From positions 1,054,001-1,118,000 of the forward strand of contig NZ_CP037423.1 of assembly GCF_007754155.1 (NCBI RefSeq): 64,000 nt of DNA, given 5' to 3'. Within the stretch, counting starts at the first letter, position 1, and each line of letters opens with the position of its first letter. Below, one piece after another: positions 36,492 through 45,935 of the stretch. Made by a program: the position numbers and the translations under genes. The notes below the pieces were generated by a model. The model was not told the DNA's origin, did not search any database, and saw only the letters and a list, made by a program, of their open reading frames with translations. This DNA comes from Stieleria neptunia (GTDB taxonomy: Bacteria; Planctomycetota; Planctomycetia; Pirellulales; Pirellulaceae).

Positions 36492-38332
36492 GGACTTTCT
36501 CCGGCGTCGAATTGAATGCGAGTCACTTCCATCGGTTCTTTTCTTGCTTCCGGGTAAGCCCCCTTGCGCACCGACCAGTGTTGGTCGGTCACCTGGATTT
36601 TCCACAGCGGATAACAGGCCATTCGGTACGGTTTGAACCCGACCTCTTTGTTGACCGCAAAGACATTGTTCGGCGTTGGAACGAACAGCATGTAGGCCTG
36701 GTCATAGACGCGTTGGACGATCTTGTAGGTGATGTCTTCGAATCCCGGATCTTCCACACTCGCCTGGAACATTTCTTCGATGTAACCATCCAGGATGGGA
36801 TCCGGGAAAATGGTGCTCCAAACGTTATGCGTCCGATAGACGAGAAAGGCGGTGAAGGGATGGTTGAAGAACCAGTCGTCGTTGCCCCATACCAGCAGAT
36901 CCCACTCGACTTCGTTTTGATCTTGGTTCGTCGTCAGCAGCGGATCAAAGATCTGCTTTTCGCTCTTGACCTCCTCGATGTCCAGCGTGACGCCGACGTA
37001 ACCCAGTTGGGTCTCGATGCTCCGCCACAAGTCCATGTAGCGGTTTTGCGTCAGGACTTTCAAACGCAGCCCGTTGAGTCGTTTCTTCAGCTGGGCTCGT
37101 TTGCCGGCATCGTACGGATCCTCTAATTCGGAGTACGGTTTGAGCAACTGGGTGGATTTGCGCATGCCGGGAAAGAAGGGCGACGCTTGGGTCGGGGACA
37201 ACGTGGCTTCACGATCGAAGACGAAGTGCCAAAGATTGCGTTGGTGCAGGGCTTCGTTGAGTGCGCGGCGGACGTCCACATCCAACAGCTCGGGATTGCC
37301 GTTGATCAGATTCATGTGGATCGCGATGTTGTTGGTCGTCGGCGACGTGACGAGTTTGGCGTACGGGGACAGGATCGTGTCGACTTTGTATTCCGGCGGG
37401 ATGAAGGCGATGTCCAGCTCGCCCTCGGTTTCCAAGACACGGTTCTTCGCCAGCCGACTGTCCAGTTCCGTGAACACGGTGATCGTTTCGATTTTTGGAT
37501 AACGCTGGTCCCAGTAGTTCGGGTTCGCTTTCAACACCGCCTTGGGCGTTTGTCGATCGCCTTCGACGTAACCTTCGGTCAAGATGTAAGGCCCCAGGCC
37601 GTAAGGTCCCGGGGCGGAAAGATTGGGACAGGTTGCTTTTCCGTTCCATCCATTGAGTTTCAGATACTCGTCACTGTAGAACTGCATCCAGATCAGATCA
37701 TTCATGAAACAGCCGTACTTTTCTTTCAGGAAAAAACGGACCGTGAATTCGTCGATTTTTTCGCAGCGGTCAAAGACCTTGTCGATCTTGCTGTACAACG
37801 TGGGCGCCCGTTTGAAGGCGTCCATGTTCCTGACCACCGCGTCGGCATCGAATCGCGTCCCATCCTGAAACTGAACGCCTTGGCGAAGTTTGAATTCGTA
37901 GGTCGTGTCGTCGATCTGCTCATGCGACACCGCCATGTCGTAATCCCAACCCCGGGCGTTTTCGCTGGGCTTGATCATCGCACCATTGATGGCATGCGAG
38001 ATGTAGATGTAGGGCAGGCTGGGAATGAAAACCTTGACGTGCGAACCGGGGACCAGACGGTCCACGAACCGCTCGCCGGCGTCGTCGGCCCTCAGTCGCA
38101 CCGGGTGGATCCGCTGCCGTGCCGCCGGCTGAGCCAACCCGGGCTGAGCCAGTGCCGGCTGAGCCAGTGCCGGCTGAGCCAGTGCCGGCTGAGCCAGTGC
38201 CGGCTGAGCCAGTGCCGGCTGAGCCAGTGCCGGCTGAGCCAGTGCCGGCTGAGCCAGTGGCCACGAACCCAAAATCGCAGCCATCAGGGTGCACAGCACC
38301 CCAAGACGATTTTCCAAGGTTGATGAACTCAT
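36488..38332 (-). CDS. ABC-type peptide/nickel solute-binding protein with repeated signal peptide
   Basis: 614 residues from ATG at 38332. Residues 9-25 are a signal helix, followed by nine tandem LAQP[AG] units (about 26-70). The mature protein is an SBP_bac_5 (family 5 extracellular) fold: [20 protein letters not shown], then [15 protein letters not shown], and [11 protein letters not shown], up to a C-terminal [12 protein letters not shown]. Family 5 proteins bind peptides, nickel or similar ligands in the periplasm for ABC import. No permease or ATPase lies nearby. Instead it shares 4 bases with an MCP gene, so its role here may be sensory. The repeat is described separately. Confidence 0.9.
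   Translation of the reverse strand: MSSSTLENRLGVLCTLMAAILGSWPLAQPALAQPALAQPALAQPALAQPALAQPALAQPALAQPGLAQPAARQRIHPVRLRADDAGERFVDRLVPGSHVKVFIPSLPYIYISHAINGAMIKPSENARGWDYDMAVSHEQIDDTTYEFKLRQGVQFQDGTRFDADAVVRNMDAFKRAPTLYSKIDKVFDRCEKIDEFTVRFFLKEKYGCFMNDLIWMQFYSDEYLKLNGWNGKATCPNLSAPGPYGLGPYILTEGYVEGDRQTPKAVLKANPNYWDQRYPKIETITVFTELDSRLAKNRVLETEGELDIAFIPPEYKVDTILSPYAKLVTSPTTNNIAIHMNLINGNPELLDVDVRRALNEALHQRNLWHFVFDREATLSPTQASPFFPGMRKSTQLLKPYSELEDPYDAGKRAQLKKRLNGLRLKVLTQNRYMDLWRSIETQLGYVGVTLDIEEVKSEKQIFDPLLTTNQDQNEVEWDLLVWGNDDWFFNHPFTAFLVYRTHNVWSTIFPDPILDGYIEEMFQASVEDPGFEDITYKIVQRVYDQAYMLFVPTPNNVFAVNKEVGFKPYRMACYPLWKIQVTDQHWSVRKGAYPEARKEPMEVTRIQFDAGESP
38124..38258. repeat. nine 15-bp tandem repeats inside the signal-peptide coding region
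   Basis: Nine units of 15 bp (consensus GCCGGCTGAGCCAGT on the + strand); the seven units from 38154 to 38258 are identical and the two at 38124-38153 have diverged. On the coding (-) strand they encode LAQPA. Because the unit length is a multiple of 3, gain or loss of units would keep the frame. Confidence 0.95.
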
Positions 38333-38535
38333 GGGAGCACCTTTGGCTCGTGGGACACGCAATCGGGCATGGTTTATGATAGCTGCTGGCCGTATTCGGT
38401 GATGCGATTTCTGCCGGGCTTGTGAAAGGCTTTCCTGTGAATCTATGCTTTGTCCGGCCGAATGGCCGTTCCCCGTTTGTGCTCGACACGGTCGCCTTTC
38501 TTATGCTTTTGAAACTTTCGTCAGGATCGCACACC

Positions 38536-38985
38536 ATGCACACCGTTCGGATGTCACTGGTCGGACTACTTTGCATGGCCCTCTGCTCGGCGACGGGATG
38601 TTCCGGATTGATGCCCGGACCGGGGCCGGCTGACGCAGATGCGCCGCAAGAGTTGACGACGACGAAATCTGGGCTGAAGTACCGGGTGCTGCGTCGGTCG
38701 GACGGCAAGCGAGCCAAGCCGGGTGGTCACGTGCGGGTCCATTACTTGGGAAAACTGGACGACGGAACCGTTTTTGACAGTTCCTATTCCCAGGGAGAAC
38801 CGGTCATTTTCTCGCTTCAGCAAGTCGTCCCGGGATTCACCGAAGGGTTGCAGTTGGTCGGTGAAGGCGGAATGATCGAGTTGGAGATTCCATCCGAATT
38901 GGGCTACGGTGAAGACGGCCGTGCGCCCAGCATCCCGCCCAATGCCACACTCCATTTTGTCGTGGAAGTGATTCGCGTCTTCTGA
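38536..38985 (+). CDS. FKBP-type peptidyl-prolyl isomerase, lipoprotein
   Basis: 149 residues from ATG at 38536, which places a lipoprotein-like signal (GLLCMALCSATGC, Cys about 22) at the start. The catalytic domain (about 44-149) is a canonical FKBP: VRVHYLGKLDDGTVFDSSYS, VVPGFTEGLQLVGEGG, IPSELGYGEDG and the terminal FVVEVIRVF. It catalyses proline cis-trans isomerisation in the periplasm or at the outer membrane and probably helps exported proteins fold. The ORF can be extended upstream to 38422 but that part lacks signal features. It is divergent from the binding-protein gene. Confidence 0.9.
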   Translation: MHTVRMSLVGLLCMALCSATGCSGLMPGPGPADADAPQELTTTKSGLKYRVLRRSDGKRAKPGGHVRVHYLGKLDDGTVFDSSYSQGEPVIFSLQQVVPGFTEGLQLVGEGGMIELEIPSELGYGEDGRAPSIPPNATLHFVVEVIRVF

Positions 38986-39121
38986 GCACGCGTTTTGGGG
39001 AATCCGAGGATTTTGCGCACGATGGAGTTCGCCAGGGGCTCCCCGTTGCCATAGGCTGAACCGTCGTGCATGAGCTTTCGGCTCATGACTCGAGTTGCAT
39101 CTCATCCGAGGAATCGCTGTT

Positions 39122-42100
39122 ATGAGCCATCGCACTCTCCAATCCTGGCCGATCAAATTTCGATGGGTTGCCTGCCTGGTCACGCTGCAGTGGTTGGCGG
39201 TTTCGGGCCAGGCCGAAACCGTTGTCGGTGACACGTCCCACTGCCAAATCGCTGACGGTCCCCTGCATGCCTATGTCGGGACCGTTGCACTGCCGGCCGA
39301 TGGACTGTGGCGAATTCAGACGCCCGAATCCCAGCACGCGGTTCGCGAACTGTACCTCGTGCCGACCGAACCTTCGCGGCTGCGACAGCTGGGCAAGCGG
39401 ATGTATGCGGCATTGGAAGAACGGCAAATCCGAAGCAGTCGCTGGCAGGTGCAAATGGGGTTCGAGGCCTGTCGCCAGTACGCCCAGGACGGACAGGGGG
39501 TGGGACCAGGTTCGATCGCCGACTTGGCCAAGGACAAGCGATGGGACTACGTCGCACGGCGTTGGAATTCCGCAAGTTATCGGTCGGAGGACTTGACCGA
39601 CTTCATCGACGGTCAGCCGCTCGAAGGACCCTTTGTTCATTTGATCCCCGACGTTCGATTCCAGTTTTCCCCGACCCAATCGAACCAGCGAAAATCCGTC
39701 GCGCGCGAGAACCGATCGGTTTTGGCGTTCGAATTGCGGCCGTTTGTCGACGATGGAAAACACTGGGTGCTGCACACCGACGGCCAATGCGAACGCGTCG
39801 CCATTGACCCGCAGTTGATCCGATCCCAGCAGGTCAAGATTCGCCCGATGATCAACCGCGACAGTGCGAAACGGGCCGCCGAGCAACCCAATTTGCAGTA
39901 CCGATTGGTGCTGGTGTCCGGCGAACCGGTTGTTCAATCGCTGGAGTTGCAGACCTACAACCAGGTGCTGAACACGCAACGGACGATTCGATGGGACGCG
40001 TCAAGCGGATCTGAATCGTCGTACGCGGAACTTCGCAAGCCCCTCAGCGACGCCAGGAAATTCGCTTGGGGACCCTACGCGATCGCAGCCGACGGGGGCG
40101 TGCTACAGGTCTGGGATCAAGCGGGGCAGACCGCTCAGCCGGACGCCAACCCGCAACGCAGTCTTTCCATGTTCTCCGTCTTGGGAGGCCGCGCCGCCAT
40201 CGAAGAAACCCTTCAACTGCAAATGTTGCGGGCGACCGATTCGGGCCAAGCGGCGACGATCGATGTGGATTCACTTTCGGGTGTCAAAGTGAAATCGCAT
40301 CCGTTTGAAAAAATGTTGGACGGACAGACCGGCGGCAGTCTCGAAATCGCCCGTTGTGTGCCGCCGGATCGTTTCTTTGTGTACGTCGGCAAACCCGAGT
40401 CGATTTCCGCGTTGCTGGATACCGGCGCGCCCTTCATCGCCAGCATCGGAACCACGCTGACGGGCAATTGCCTTCAGTACAACCTGCAATCGCGTTATCT
40501 CGCCCGACTGGGGATGACCCGAGATTGGGTGGACGCCGTGTTGACGTCCGGCCTGACCAGCGAAATGGCGCTGTTCGCGCCGGACCTGTTCTTCATCGAT
40601 GGCACCGATGTGACGATCGTGGCGCGATTGAGACAGCCACAACTTTTGCGCAAGCTACTCGCGCTGCTCGGCGCATCCGATCTGGGTACCGAGTCCATCT
40701 TGGAGTTGCCCACTCAATCGGGTGACCCTGCGTATTTGGCCCTCCGCGACGACCTGTTGTTCGCCAGCACCCATCGCGGTGAACTTCAACAGGCGATCGA
40801 CCTGCACGCGCAACACGGTGCGGATAGTCTGGGGGCGAGCGCGGAGTTTCGCTACATGTTGACCCAGTTGCCGGTCAACGAAGAAACACGTCTGTACGCC
40901 TATCTGTCCGATCCGTTCGTGCGACGACTGGTGGGACCGCGCGTCAAGATCGGTCAACGCAGGCGGGTGATTGCCAAAGCCAAGATGGAGGCGTTGACCG
41001 CCCAGGTGTTGCTCGCTCGATTGGATGGTCATGCCAAACCTGATTCCCTCTCCGAACTGGTTGCCAGCGGACATCTTCCTCAGGGCTGGCAGCATGACAA
41101 CATGCTGGTGGGCGCCAACGGACTGGTGCGGAGCGAGCACTATGATTCCTTGCCTCGCATGCGGACGCTACCCGACGTTCCGCTGGACAACGTGACGCCG
41201 GCCGAAGCAGAAGCGTACCGCGCGTACGTCGAAAACTACTCCCGGTATTGGCGTCGCTTTTTCGATCCGATCGCGATTCGGTTGGATGAAGTCGGTAGCG
41301 ATCAACTGGAATTGTCGACGTTCATCCTGCCGCTGGTCGACAATTCGATCTACAACGGCCTGCAAATGTTCATGGCGCACCAGGACGACCAGACCGCGCT
41401 GCGTGTGCCGATCGTGGAGCCGACACCGGTGTTGCAGTTTTCGGCGAATCTGAAAGACATGGCTTGGCAGGTGGTGGCCGGCAATTTCTCAGAATTCTTC
41501 ACACGCTACTCCGGCGCCAGCCCCGCGATGCTGGACGATTTTGGCCCCAGTGTCCACGTCGCGGTCTTTGACGCCGATCCGATCATCGCGATGGGAAGTG
41601 GCGACATCTTCGGTGCCTTCGGCGGTAATGTCCTGCGGGGCGGCGGCAATGGAATGATGATGGTCCCCGTCGCGCTCTCCATGTTGACGCGTCCCTGCAG
41701 CATTCTGGTCGAAACAAAATCGCCTGAGCGGACATCGCAATACCTGCGTCAAGCAGCCCTGGCCGGAATCTCAAACGAACGCCGCAATCGTAATTTCAAC
41801 GCCTCGTTCTACCAGGTGGGAGATCGGGACGAATGGGTTTGGACGATGGACGTGTTTGGCGTCGTGAAACTGCGGTATGGCGTGGAAGTGGTCGACAATT
41901 ATCTGGTGATCCGCAACATCCCCTGGTCCAGCGACGATCGCGTCGTCAGCGTCGCACCGGCTGATTTAAATGCCGCCCTGTTGCAAGTTTCTCCGTCAGC
42001 TTGCAAAGCACAACTGCCGGGACTGTTCGCCGCCGCGTCCGATGCCAACCGCAACGCTGTCATGTCCGGCCTGGGGCGACTGTATCCCTTCATGCTCAGT

Positions 42101-42361
42101 GGATCCAAGACCGTGCAGCAGGCCGCGGCGGAACATCAGCGATTGTACGGGTTCTACCCCAGGCAACTGGCCGGTGACCAATGGCGTTGGAGCGATTTTC
42201 GAATGGTCAGCGACAGCTACGGCGAACCGACGCGGCAGCGACAACCGGCGTTCGACCCGCAACAGCCCTTCGGGTTGATGAACCGGATCGATTCGATCCA
42301 GTTGAACATGCAATTCGAGGATGACGGACTTCGCAGCAGCGTCCGCTGGCGATTGCGTTAG
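39122..42361 (+). CDS. large secreted protein of unknown function
   Basis: 1079 residues from ATG at 39122 (an ATG at 39095 is in frame but gives a worse signal). A signal peptide (VACLVTLQWLAVSGQAET) is followed by a globular protein without membrane helices. Cysteines are few. No family is recognised with certainty. Long planctomycete secreted proteins with stretches such as DLFFIDGTDVTIVARLRQP and ALRDDLLFASTHRGELQQAI exist but have no known activity. These resemble the DUF3352-type pattern of repeated alpha/beta segments, which I only suggest. A 110-bp palindromic element starts at its stop codon. Confidence 0.65.
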   Translation: MSHRTLQSWPIKFRWVACLVTLQWLAVSGQAETVVGDTSHCQIADGPLHAYVGTVALPADGLWRIQTPESQHAVRELYLVPTEPSRLRQLGKRMYAALEERQIRSSRWQVQMGFEACRQYAQDGQGVGPGSIADLAKDKRWDYVARRWNSASYRSEDLTDFIDGQPLEGPFVHLIPDVRFQFSPTQSNQRKSVARENRSVLAFELRPFVDDGKHWVLHTDGQCERVAIDPQLIRSQQVKIRPMINRDSAKRAAEQPNLQYRLVLVSGEPVVQSLELQTYNQVLNTQRTIRWDASSGSESSYAELRKPLSDARKFAWGPYAIAADGGVLQVWDQAGQTAQPDANPQRSLSMFSVLGGRAAIEETLQLQMLRATDSGQAATIDVDSLSGVKVKSHPFEKMLDGQTGGSLEIARCVPPDRFFVYVGKPESISALLDTGAPFIASIGTTLTGNCLQYNLQSRYLARLGMTRDWVDAVLTSGLTSEMALFAPDLFFIDGTDVTIVARLRQPQLLRKLLALLGASDLGTESILELPTQSGDPAYLALRDDLLFASTHRGELQQAIDLHAQHGADSLGASAEFRYMLTQLPVNEETRLYAYLSDPFVRRLVGPRVKIGQRRRVIAKAKMEALTAQVLLARLDGHAKPDSLSELVASGHLPQGWQHDNMLVGANGLVRSEHYDSLPRMRTLPDVPLDNVTPAEAEAYRAYVENYSRYWRRFFDPIAIRLDEVGSDQLELSTFILPLVDNSIYNGLQMFMAHQDDQTALRVPIVEPTPVLQFSANLKDMAWQVVAGNFSEFFTRYSGASPAMLDDFGPSVHVAVFDADPIIAMGSGDIFGAFGGNVLRGGGNGMMMVPVALSMLTRPCSILVETKSPERTSQYLRQAALAGISNERRNRNFNASFYQVGDRDEWVWTMDVFGVVKLRYGVEVVDNYLVIRNIPWSSDDRVVSVAPADLNAALLQVSPSACKAQLPGLFAAASDANRNAVMSGLGRLYPFMLSGSKTVQQAAAEHQRLYGFYPRQLAGDQWRWSDFRMVSDSYGEPTRQRQPAFDPQQPFGLMNRIDSIQLNMQFEDDGLRSSVRWRLR

Positions 42362-42470
42362 CAACGCACGGAAAATTAGTGGGATAGGCTTCTAGCCTGT
42401 CGATGCTGAAATGACAGGCTAGAAGCCTATCCCACATTCAGAGATCCGACACTTCTATTCCGCTCGTTGC
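42361..42470. mobile_element. 110-bp palindromic MITE-like element, copy A
   Basis: Bounded by GCAACG (42361-42366) and CGTTGC (42465-42470), with TTA directly outside each end. The core is a 57-bp palindrome (42379-42435) with 23-bp perfect arms reading GTGGGATAGGCTTCTAGCCT plus GTC. It is the reverse complement of copy B (43720-43829) and has the same length. It begins on the last base of the upstream stop codon and ends one base before the stop of the convergent SASA gene, so it fills the gap between two convergent genes and may act as terminator for both. Confidence 0.85.
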
Positions 42471-43682
42471 TTAGTCGCGCCCTGATTCGCTCAGCGTCGC
42501 CATCGCTTCGGCGAAGCCTTTGCCGATCTGTGCCATGATTTTGGCAGACCCATTGTAATGGTACTGGGCATTGGAGCTGCCTTTCAAGATTTCCAGCTCG
42601 CGCGGCGTGTAAAGTTCTTCCCGGAACGTGGCCAAGGCCTGTTCACGTTGCTGTCGGCTGAGGCTTGGGTCCTTGTTCAGTTCCTGGGACTTTGCCTTGA
42701 TTTTGCCGCCGCGGTCTTTCAGTTCGTCCAGTTCGGCGTCCCAGTAGTTTTCGGTCAGCACGGCCGCGACATTGCCCTCGAATTCCGGCATCGCCGCCGG
42801 TGCGGCCATGGCTTTGCGAAAACCATCGTGAGTGCTTTTGTATCGCTGTTGACTCGCGCCGTACTGGTCGACCGGGCCTCCGACCCCCATCACGCCGATC
42901 ACGAATGGCATCTCGGGTGCCGAGAGATCTTTGCGGACATCGCGAATGAAGTCGGCCAGCAACCGGCTGTAAAGATCGTACCCGCCGGGTTTGTCCCGGT
43001 TGGGGTACACGTCGCGGGCGACCATGTCGTTCCATCCCTGGAACCAAACGAAACCCGCGATTTCGTACCCGGCTTTCGGATCGTAATCCGGGTAGACGCG
43101 TTTGATGTCGGCGACGACTTTGTTGACGTGATCCACCATCAACCGGTAATAGCGGCCGGTCGCCTGGATACGGTCTCGCTTGATCTGGTCGATGTCTTTG
43201 CCCTGCTTTTGCATCGACGCCAGCTGTGATTCACTGAATTCGTAGGGACCGGCACTCGGCGGTCGGAAATCGGTGTGCAGCGATTTGCCACCCCACGCCG
43301 TCTTGATGATCAGGATCGGTTCCCCAAGCTGTTTCTGCATGTAGATCCCGAAGGTCAGCTCGGGGCCAATTTTGGTCTTCCGCCCCATCGCTCCATAACC
43401 GGCCGTCAACCGACCGTGGTGCTCCTGTTCGGTTCCGTCGTTGCCGATCGATGAGATCCAAACTTGGTCACAGACCCGCGGCGCCCCGTCCGCCGTTCGC
43501 ATCTCGGCCAGAATCGGCGCCGTCCGGGGATCCATACCGACGTGGTCAAAGGTCGAAACCTGAGCATGCCCCTGCATGTTGGACTGCCCGGCAAGGATGT
43601 AGATCTTGAGCGGGTCTTTCGCACCAACATGCAGCGCGAAGAATAGGCTCAGCGTGAGGAAGGCAATGGATCGGATTCTCAT
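42471..43682 (-). CDS. secreted SASA/DUF303-type carbohydrate esterase
   Basis: 403 residues from ATG at 43682, which starts a signal peptide (SIAFLTLSLFFALHVGA). The mature N-terminus is the diagnostic IYILAGQSNMQGHA, with the nucleophile Ser in GQSNM, as in the sialate-O-acetylesterase/DUF303 (SGNH-like) family that removes acetyl groups from sugars. Planctomycetes often encode many such enzymes beside sulfatases for degrading algal polysaccharides. The gene is convergent with the 1079-residue protein and flanked on both sides by the 110-bp palindromic element. Confidence 0.85.
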   Translation of the reverse strand: MRIRSIAFLTLSLFFALHVGAKDPLKIYILAGQSNMQGHAQVSTFDHVGMDPRTAPILAEMRTADGAPRVCDQVWISSIGNDGTEQEHHGRLTAGYGAMGRKTKIGPELTFGIYMQKQLGEPILIIKTAWGGKSLHTDFRPPSAGPYEFSESQLASMQKQGKDIDQIKRDRIQATGRYYRLMVDHVNKVVADIKRVYPDYDPKAGYEIAGFVWFQGWNDMVARDVYPNRDKPGGYDLYSRLLADFIRDVRKDLSAPEMPFVIGVMGVGGPVDQYGASQQRYKSTHDGFRKAMAAPAAMPEFEGNVAAVLTENYWDAELDELKDRGGKIKAKSQELNKDPSLSRQQREQALATFREELYTPRELEILKGSSNAQYHYNGSAKIMAQIGKGFAEAMATLSESGRD

Positions 43683-43719
43683 GGGTGCAAACCTTGCTGC
43701 CACGGGATGGGGGCGTTTA

Positions 43720-43829
43720 GCAACGAGTGGAATAGAAGTGTCGGATCTCTTGAAGTGGGATAGGCTTCCAGCCTGTCATTTCAGCATCGACAGGCTGGAA
43801 GCCTATCCCACCTATTTTCCGTGCGTTGC
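43720..43829. mobile_element. 110-bp palindromic MITE-like element, copy B
   Basis: Ends GCAACG (43720-43725) and CGTTGC (43824-43829) with TTA on both outer sides; palindromic core 43755-43811. Length and ends equal copy A in the opposite orientation. It lies in the upstream region of the SASA gene, 38 bases from its start codon. It has no coding capacity. Confidence 0.85.
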
Positions 43830-43942
43830 TTAGGTGGATTCGCCGATGATTGTACCGCGCCGGTTGGCCGGGCGTTGGAATCGGGGATAGGCAAATTCTC
43901 TGACGTCGCGTCGCGGGTGTCATGCACAGCATGACCGACTGG

Positions 43943-45322
43943 TCACTCACCTCGCGTCGATTCGTCCATCTGCCGATGCACTTCGTCGACGATGTGGCGT
44001 TCGACCTCGGGGGACCAGTGGGCGGGTAGACCGTAGTAGACCATCGAAGTTCCGCCTTCGTAGCCGCCCTCTTGCAACACGCGTCGCGAAGGGATGTAGG
44101 CCATCACGTCGTTGGCGTAGCCCGCGATCCATGACTGCTTGCCACGCAATTCGCTTTTCAATCGCAGCGCATAATCGACAACGACTTCGCCGCCGAGAAA
44201 GACCATGTCGATGTCGTCACCCAACGTCCAGCTGCCGACGGCGTAGGGATAGGTTTGCGCAAGCGTCTCGCCGCGATCGAGTTGCTCGAGCAACATCGTT
44301 GCCCTGGCGGCCTCCCATTTGTTCTTCGATCGTGCGTTCGCTTCGATCTGTTCCCGCGAGGGAAGCGGCCCGAGCGGCAGGTCGATTTCTCGAAACCTTG
44401 ACGACAGCGTCGGGGCAAGCTGCTGCATCTGGATCGTCATCAGCACCGTCTCCACGGCGGTCGCGAGTCGGCGTCCGTAGTGTCTGGCGAGTTCAACGGT
44501 TCGACGCGGCAGCGGATTTTGGTCCGCGCCACAGCCTGCCCAGAACATCGCGATGGAGTCGGGATACGATTCTTCCAGCGCCGCGCAGGCGAAACCGGGG
44601 TAGTCGCCCGACCAGGAATAAACGCCCAGCACCGTTGCGTGGCACGCATAGCCGAACACGACACTGACCAGTTTGCCTTGTGGGTCCGCCACCGCAAGAA
44701 CGGGAACATCATGATCAACCGGGCCTTTCAGTTTTCCCTCCGACCGCCACTGCGCCACCTTGCCTTCGGGCCGATTCTCACGCCGATTGGTGGCAAAGCT
44801 CGCCGTTCCGCTGCCCCAAGAGAGCTTGGCCGATTGTCGTTTCGCGAACGCATCGCCGACGGCAACCAGGATTTGCTGCTGCAGTCTCTCCTCATACGCT
44901 GCGATCTTTTGCTGCTGGTCTTTGTCGACGATCAGGTAGTGCAGCGGTGCCAGGTTCTTCTTGAGCGCCGGTCCGGTGTGTGTGTGCGAACAGCAAATCG
45001 CAATCTGTGATCGATCGAGTTGGTGGACGGTCTGGATCTGGTCGGTGATCGCCGTGGCGAGTTCGCGATCGATTCCGACCAGATCCAACGTGATCAGCAC
45101 GGCTTGATTGCCCGAGGCATCTTGCAGCACGAGGGCCTTGGCCCACAAGTCGGTCAGTTTGCCTTGCGACGGCCGGTCACGACTGCCGTAGCCCGCCATC
45201 CACATCGGCTCGTCCGGTGTGATGTTCTGCTTCGCGACGCCCGCTTGCCAACCGTCGTCCGCCCCCGTGGAAGTGATCAAGAACAGCATCAAGACTGGAG
45301 CAAGGATGTATCGTTTGAGCAT
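43943..45322 (-). CDS. secreted neutral/alkaline ceramidase-like hydrolase
   Basis: 459 residues from ATG at 45322, which starts a signal peptide (YILAPVLMLFLITSTGA); the frame can be extended to 45373. The N-terminal domain matches neutral/alkaline non-lysosomal ceramidases: AGVAKQNITPDEPMWMAGYG, ALVLQDASGNQAVLITLDL, CCSHTHTGPAL (metal-binding His pair), and FGYACHATVLG. The typical ceramidase C-terminal immunoglobulin-like domain is absent, as in many bacterial homologues. It probably hydrolyses an amide or ester bond in a lipid or sugar outside the cytoplasm. The true substrate is unknown. Confidence 0.82.
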   Translation of the reverse strand: MLKRYILAPVLMLFLITSTGADDGWQAGVAKQNITPDEPMWMAGYGSRDRPSQGKLTDLWAKALVLQDASGNQAVLITLDLVGIDRELATAITDQIQTVHQLDRSQIAICCSHTHTGPALKKNLAPLHYLIVDKDQQQKIAAYEERLQQQILVAVGDAFAKRQSAKLSWGSGTASFATNRRENRPEGKVAQWRSEGKLKGPVDHDVPVLAVADPQGKLVSVVFGYACHATVLGVYSWSGDYPGFACAALEESYPDSIAMFWAGCGADQNPLPRRTVELARHYGRRLATAVETVLMTIQMQQLAPTLSSRFREIDLPLGPLPSREQIEANARSKNKWEAARATMLLEQLDRGETLAQTYPYAVGSWTLGDDIDMVFLGGEVVVDYALRLKSELRGKQSWIAGYANDVMAYIPSRRVLQEGGYEGGTSMVYYGLPAHWSPEVERHIVDEVHRQMDESTRGE

Positions 45323-45511
45323 CGTTGATAGGTTCCATTGGACGCGTTTGTCGGTCGATTTGAGATCGAGCATTGTACCCGTAACCGGTTCTCAACAAGG
45401 GAGGGACGCGTTCACGCCACTCGTAAACAATGCGAACGACCAGTCGGAGGACAGCGCAGCGCCACTTCGGGAATCACGTCAGCGATTGCAGTATCTCGGA
45501 GGGATTGACTC

Positions 45512-45534
45512 GTTCCCAGGCTCTGCCTGGGAAC
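45512..45534. repeat. GTTCCCAGGC..GGGAAC short palindrome
   Basis: GTTCCCAGGCTCTGCC followed by TGGGAAC, a 23-bp near-perfect palindrome of the same family as 25552-25574 and 53046-53068. It lies 20 bases before the left end of the IS-like element. Confidence 0.8.
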
Positions 45535-45660
45535 GGGGGTTTCCGGAGGCTCCGCCTGGGCTGCGCAAAACCGACCGGTTTTGTGTTGAAATTGCTATTT
45601 GAGAATTTGACGGAATTGGTTCTCTTATATGCAGTTTTTCCGCGTCATGGAGGTTCAGTC

Positions 45661-45906
45661 ATGTCTCAAGCCACGATTGAGTATAAGTCACCTGTTTCCA
45701 AACTTCTTGGTTCGGCACGCCGTGGACGAGAGAAATGGAAGAACAACGCCATGCAATCCAAGCGGTTGATTAAGGAACTCAAGCAAAACCTCTGCAATGC
45801 GAGAGAGAGCCGCCAGCGATGGAGAGGCGAGGCAAGCCAACTGCGGCGGCGCGTCGCCGAGCTGCAGAGTGAATTAGAGCAGTTAAAAACGCGGAGCAGC
45901 CCCTGA
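45661..45906 (+). CDS. small coiled-coil ORF of the IS-like element
   Basis: 81 residues, very basic, with a heptad-like C-terminal half (SQLRRRVAELQSELEQLK) and a Lys/Arg-rich first half. It starts at ATG 45661 after GGAGG. Its end overlaps the reading frame of the transposase in the -1 phase: TTAAAAAC at 45883-45890 lies before its stop, and a -1 slip there would join both frames into one protein, as orfA/orfB do in some IS families. That is only a suggestion. It may alternatively act as a separate accessory DNA-binding protein. Confidence 0.65.
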   Translation: MSQATIEYKSPVSKLLGSARRGREKWKNNAMQSKRLIKELKQNLCNARESRQRWRGEASQLRRRVAELQSELEQLKTRSSP

Positions 45907-45935
45907 AGAATCGCCCGACGCAGCCGTCGACTCAA

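Noticed and set aside
37187..38323. 378-residue frame on the + strand
   Set aside because: Antisense to the solute-binding protein; its repeat-rich end is only the other strand of the LAQP units.
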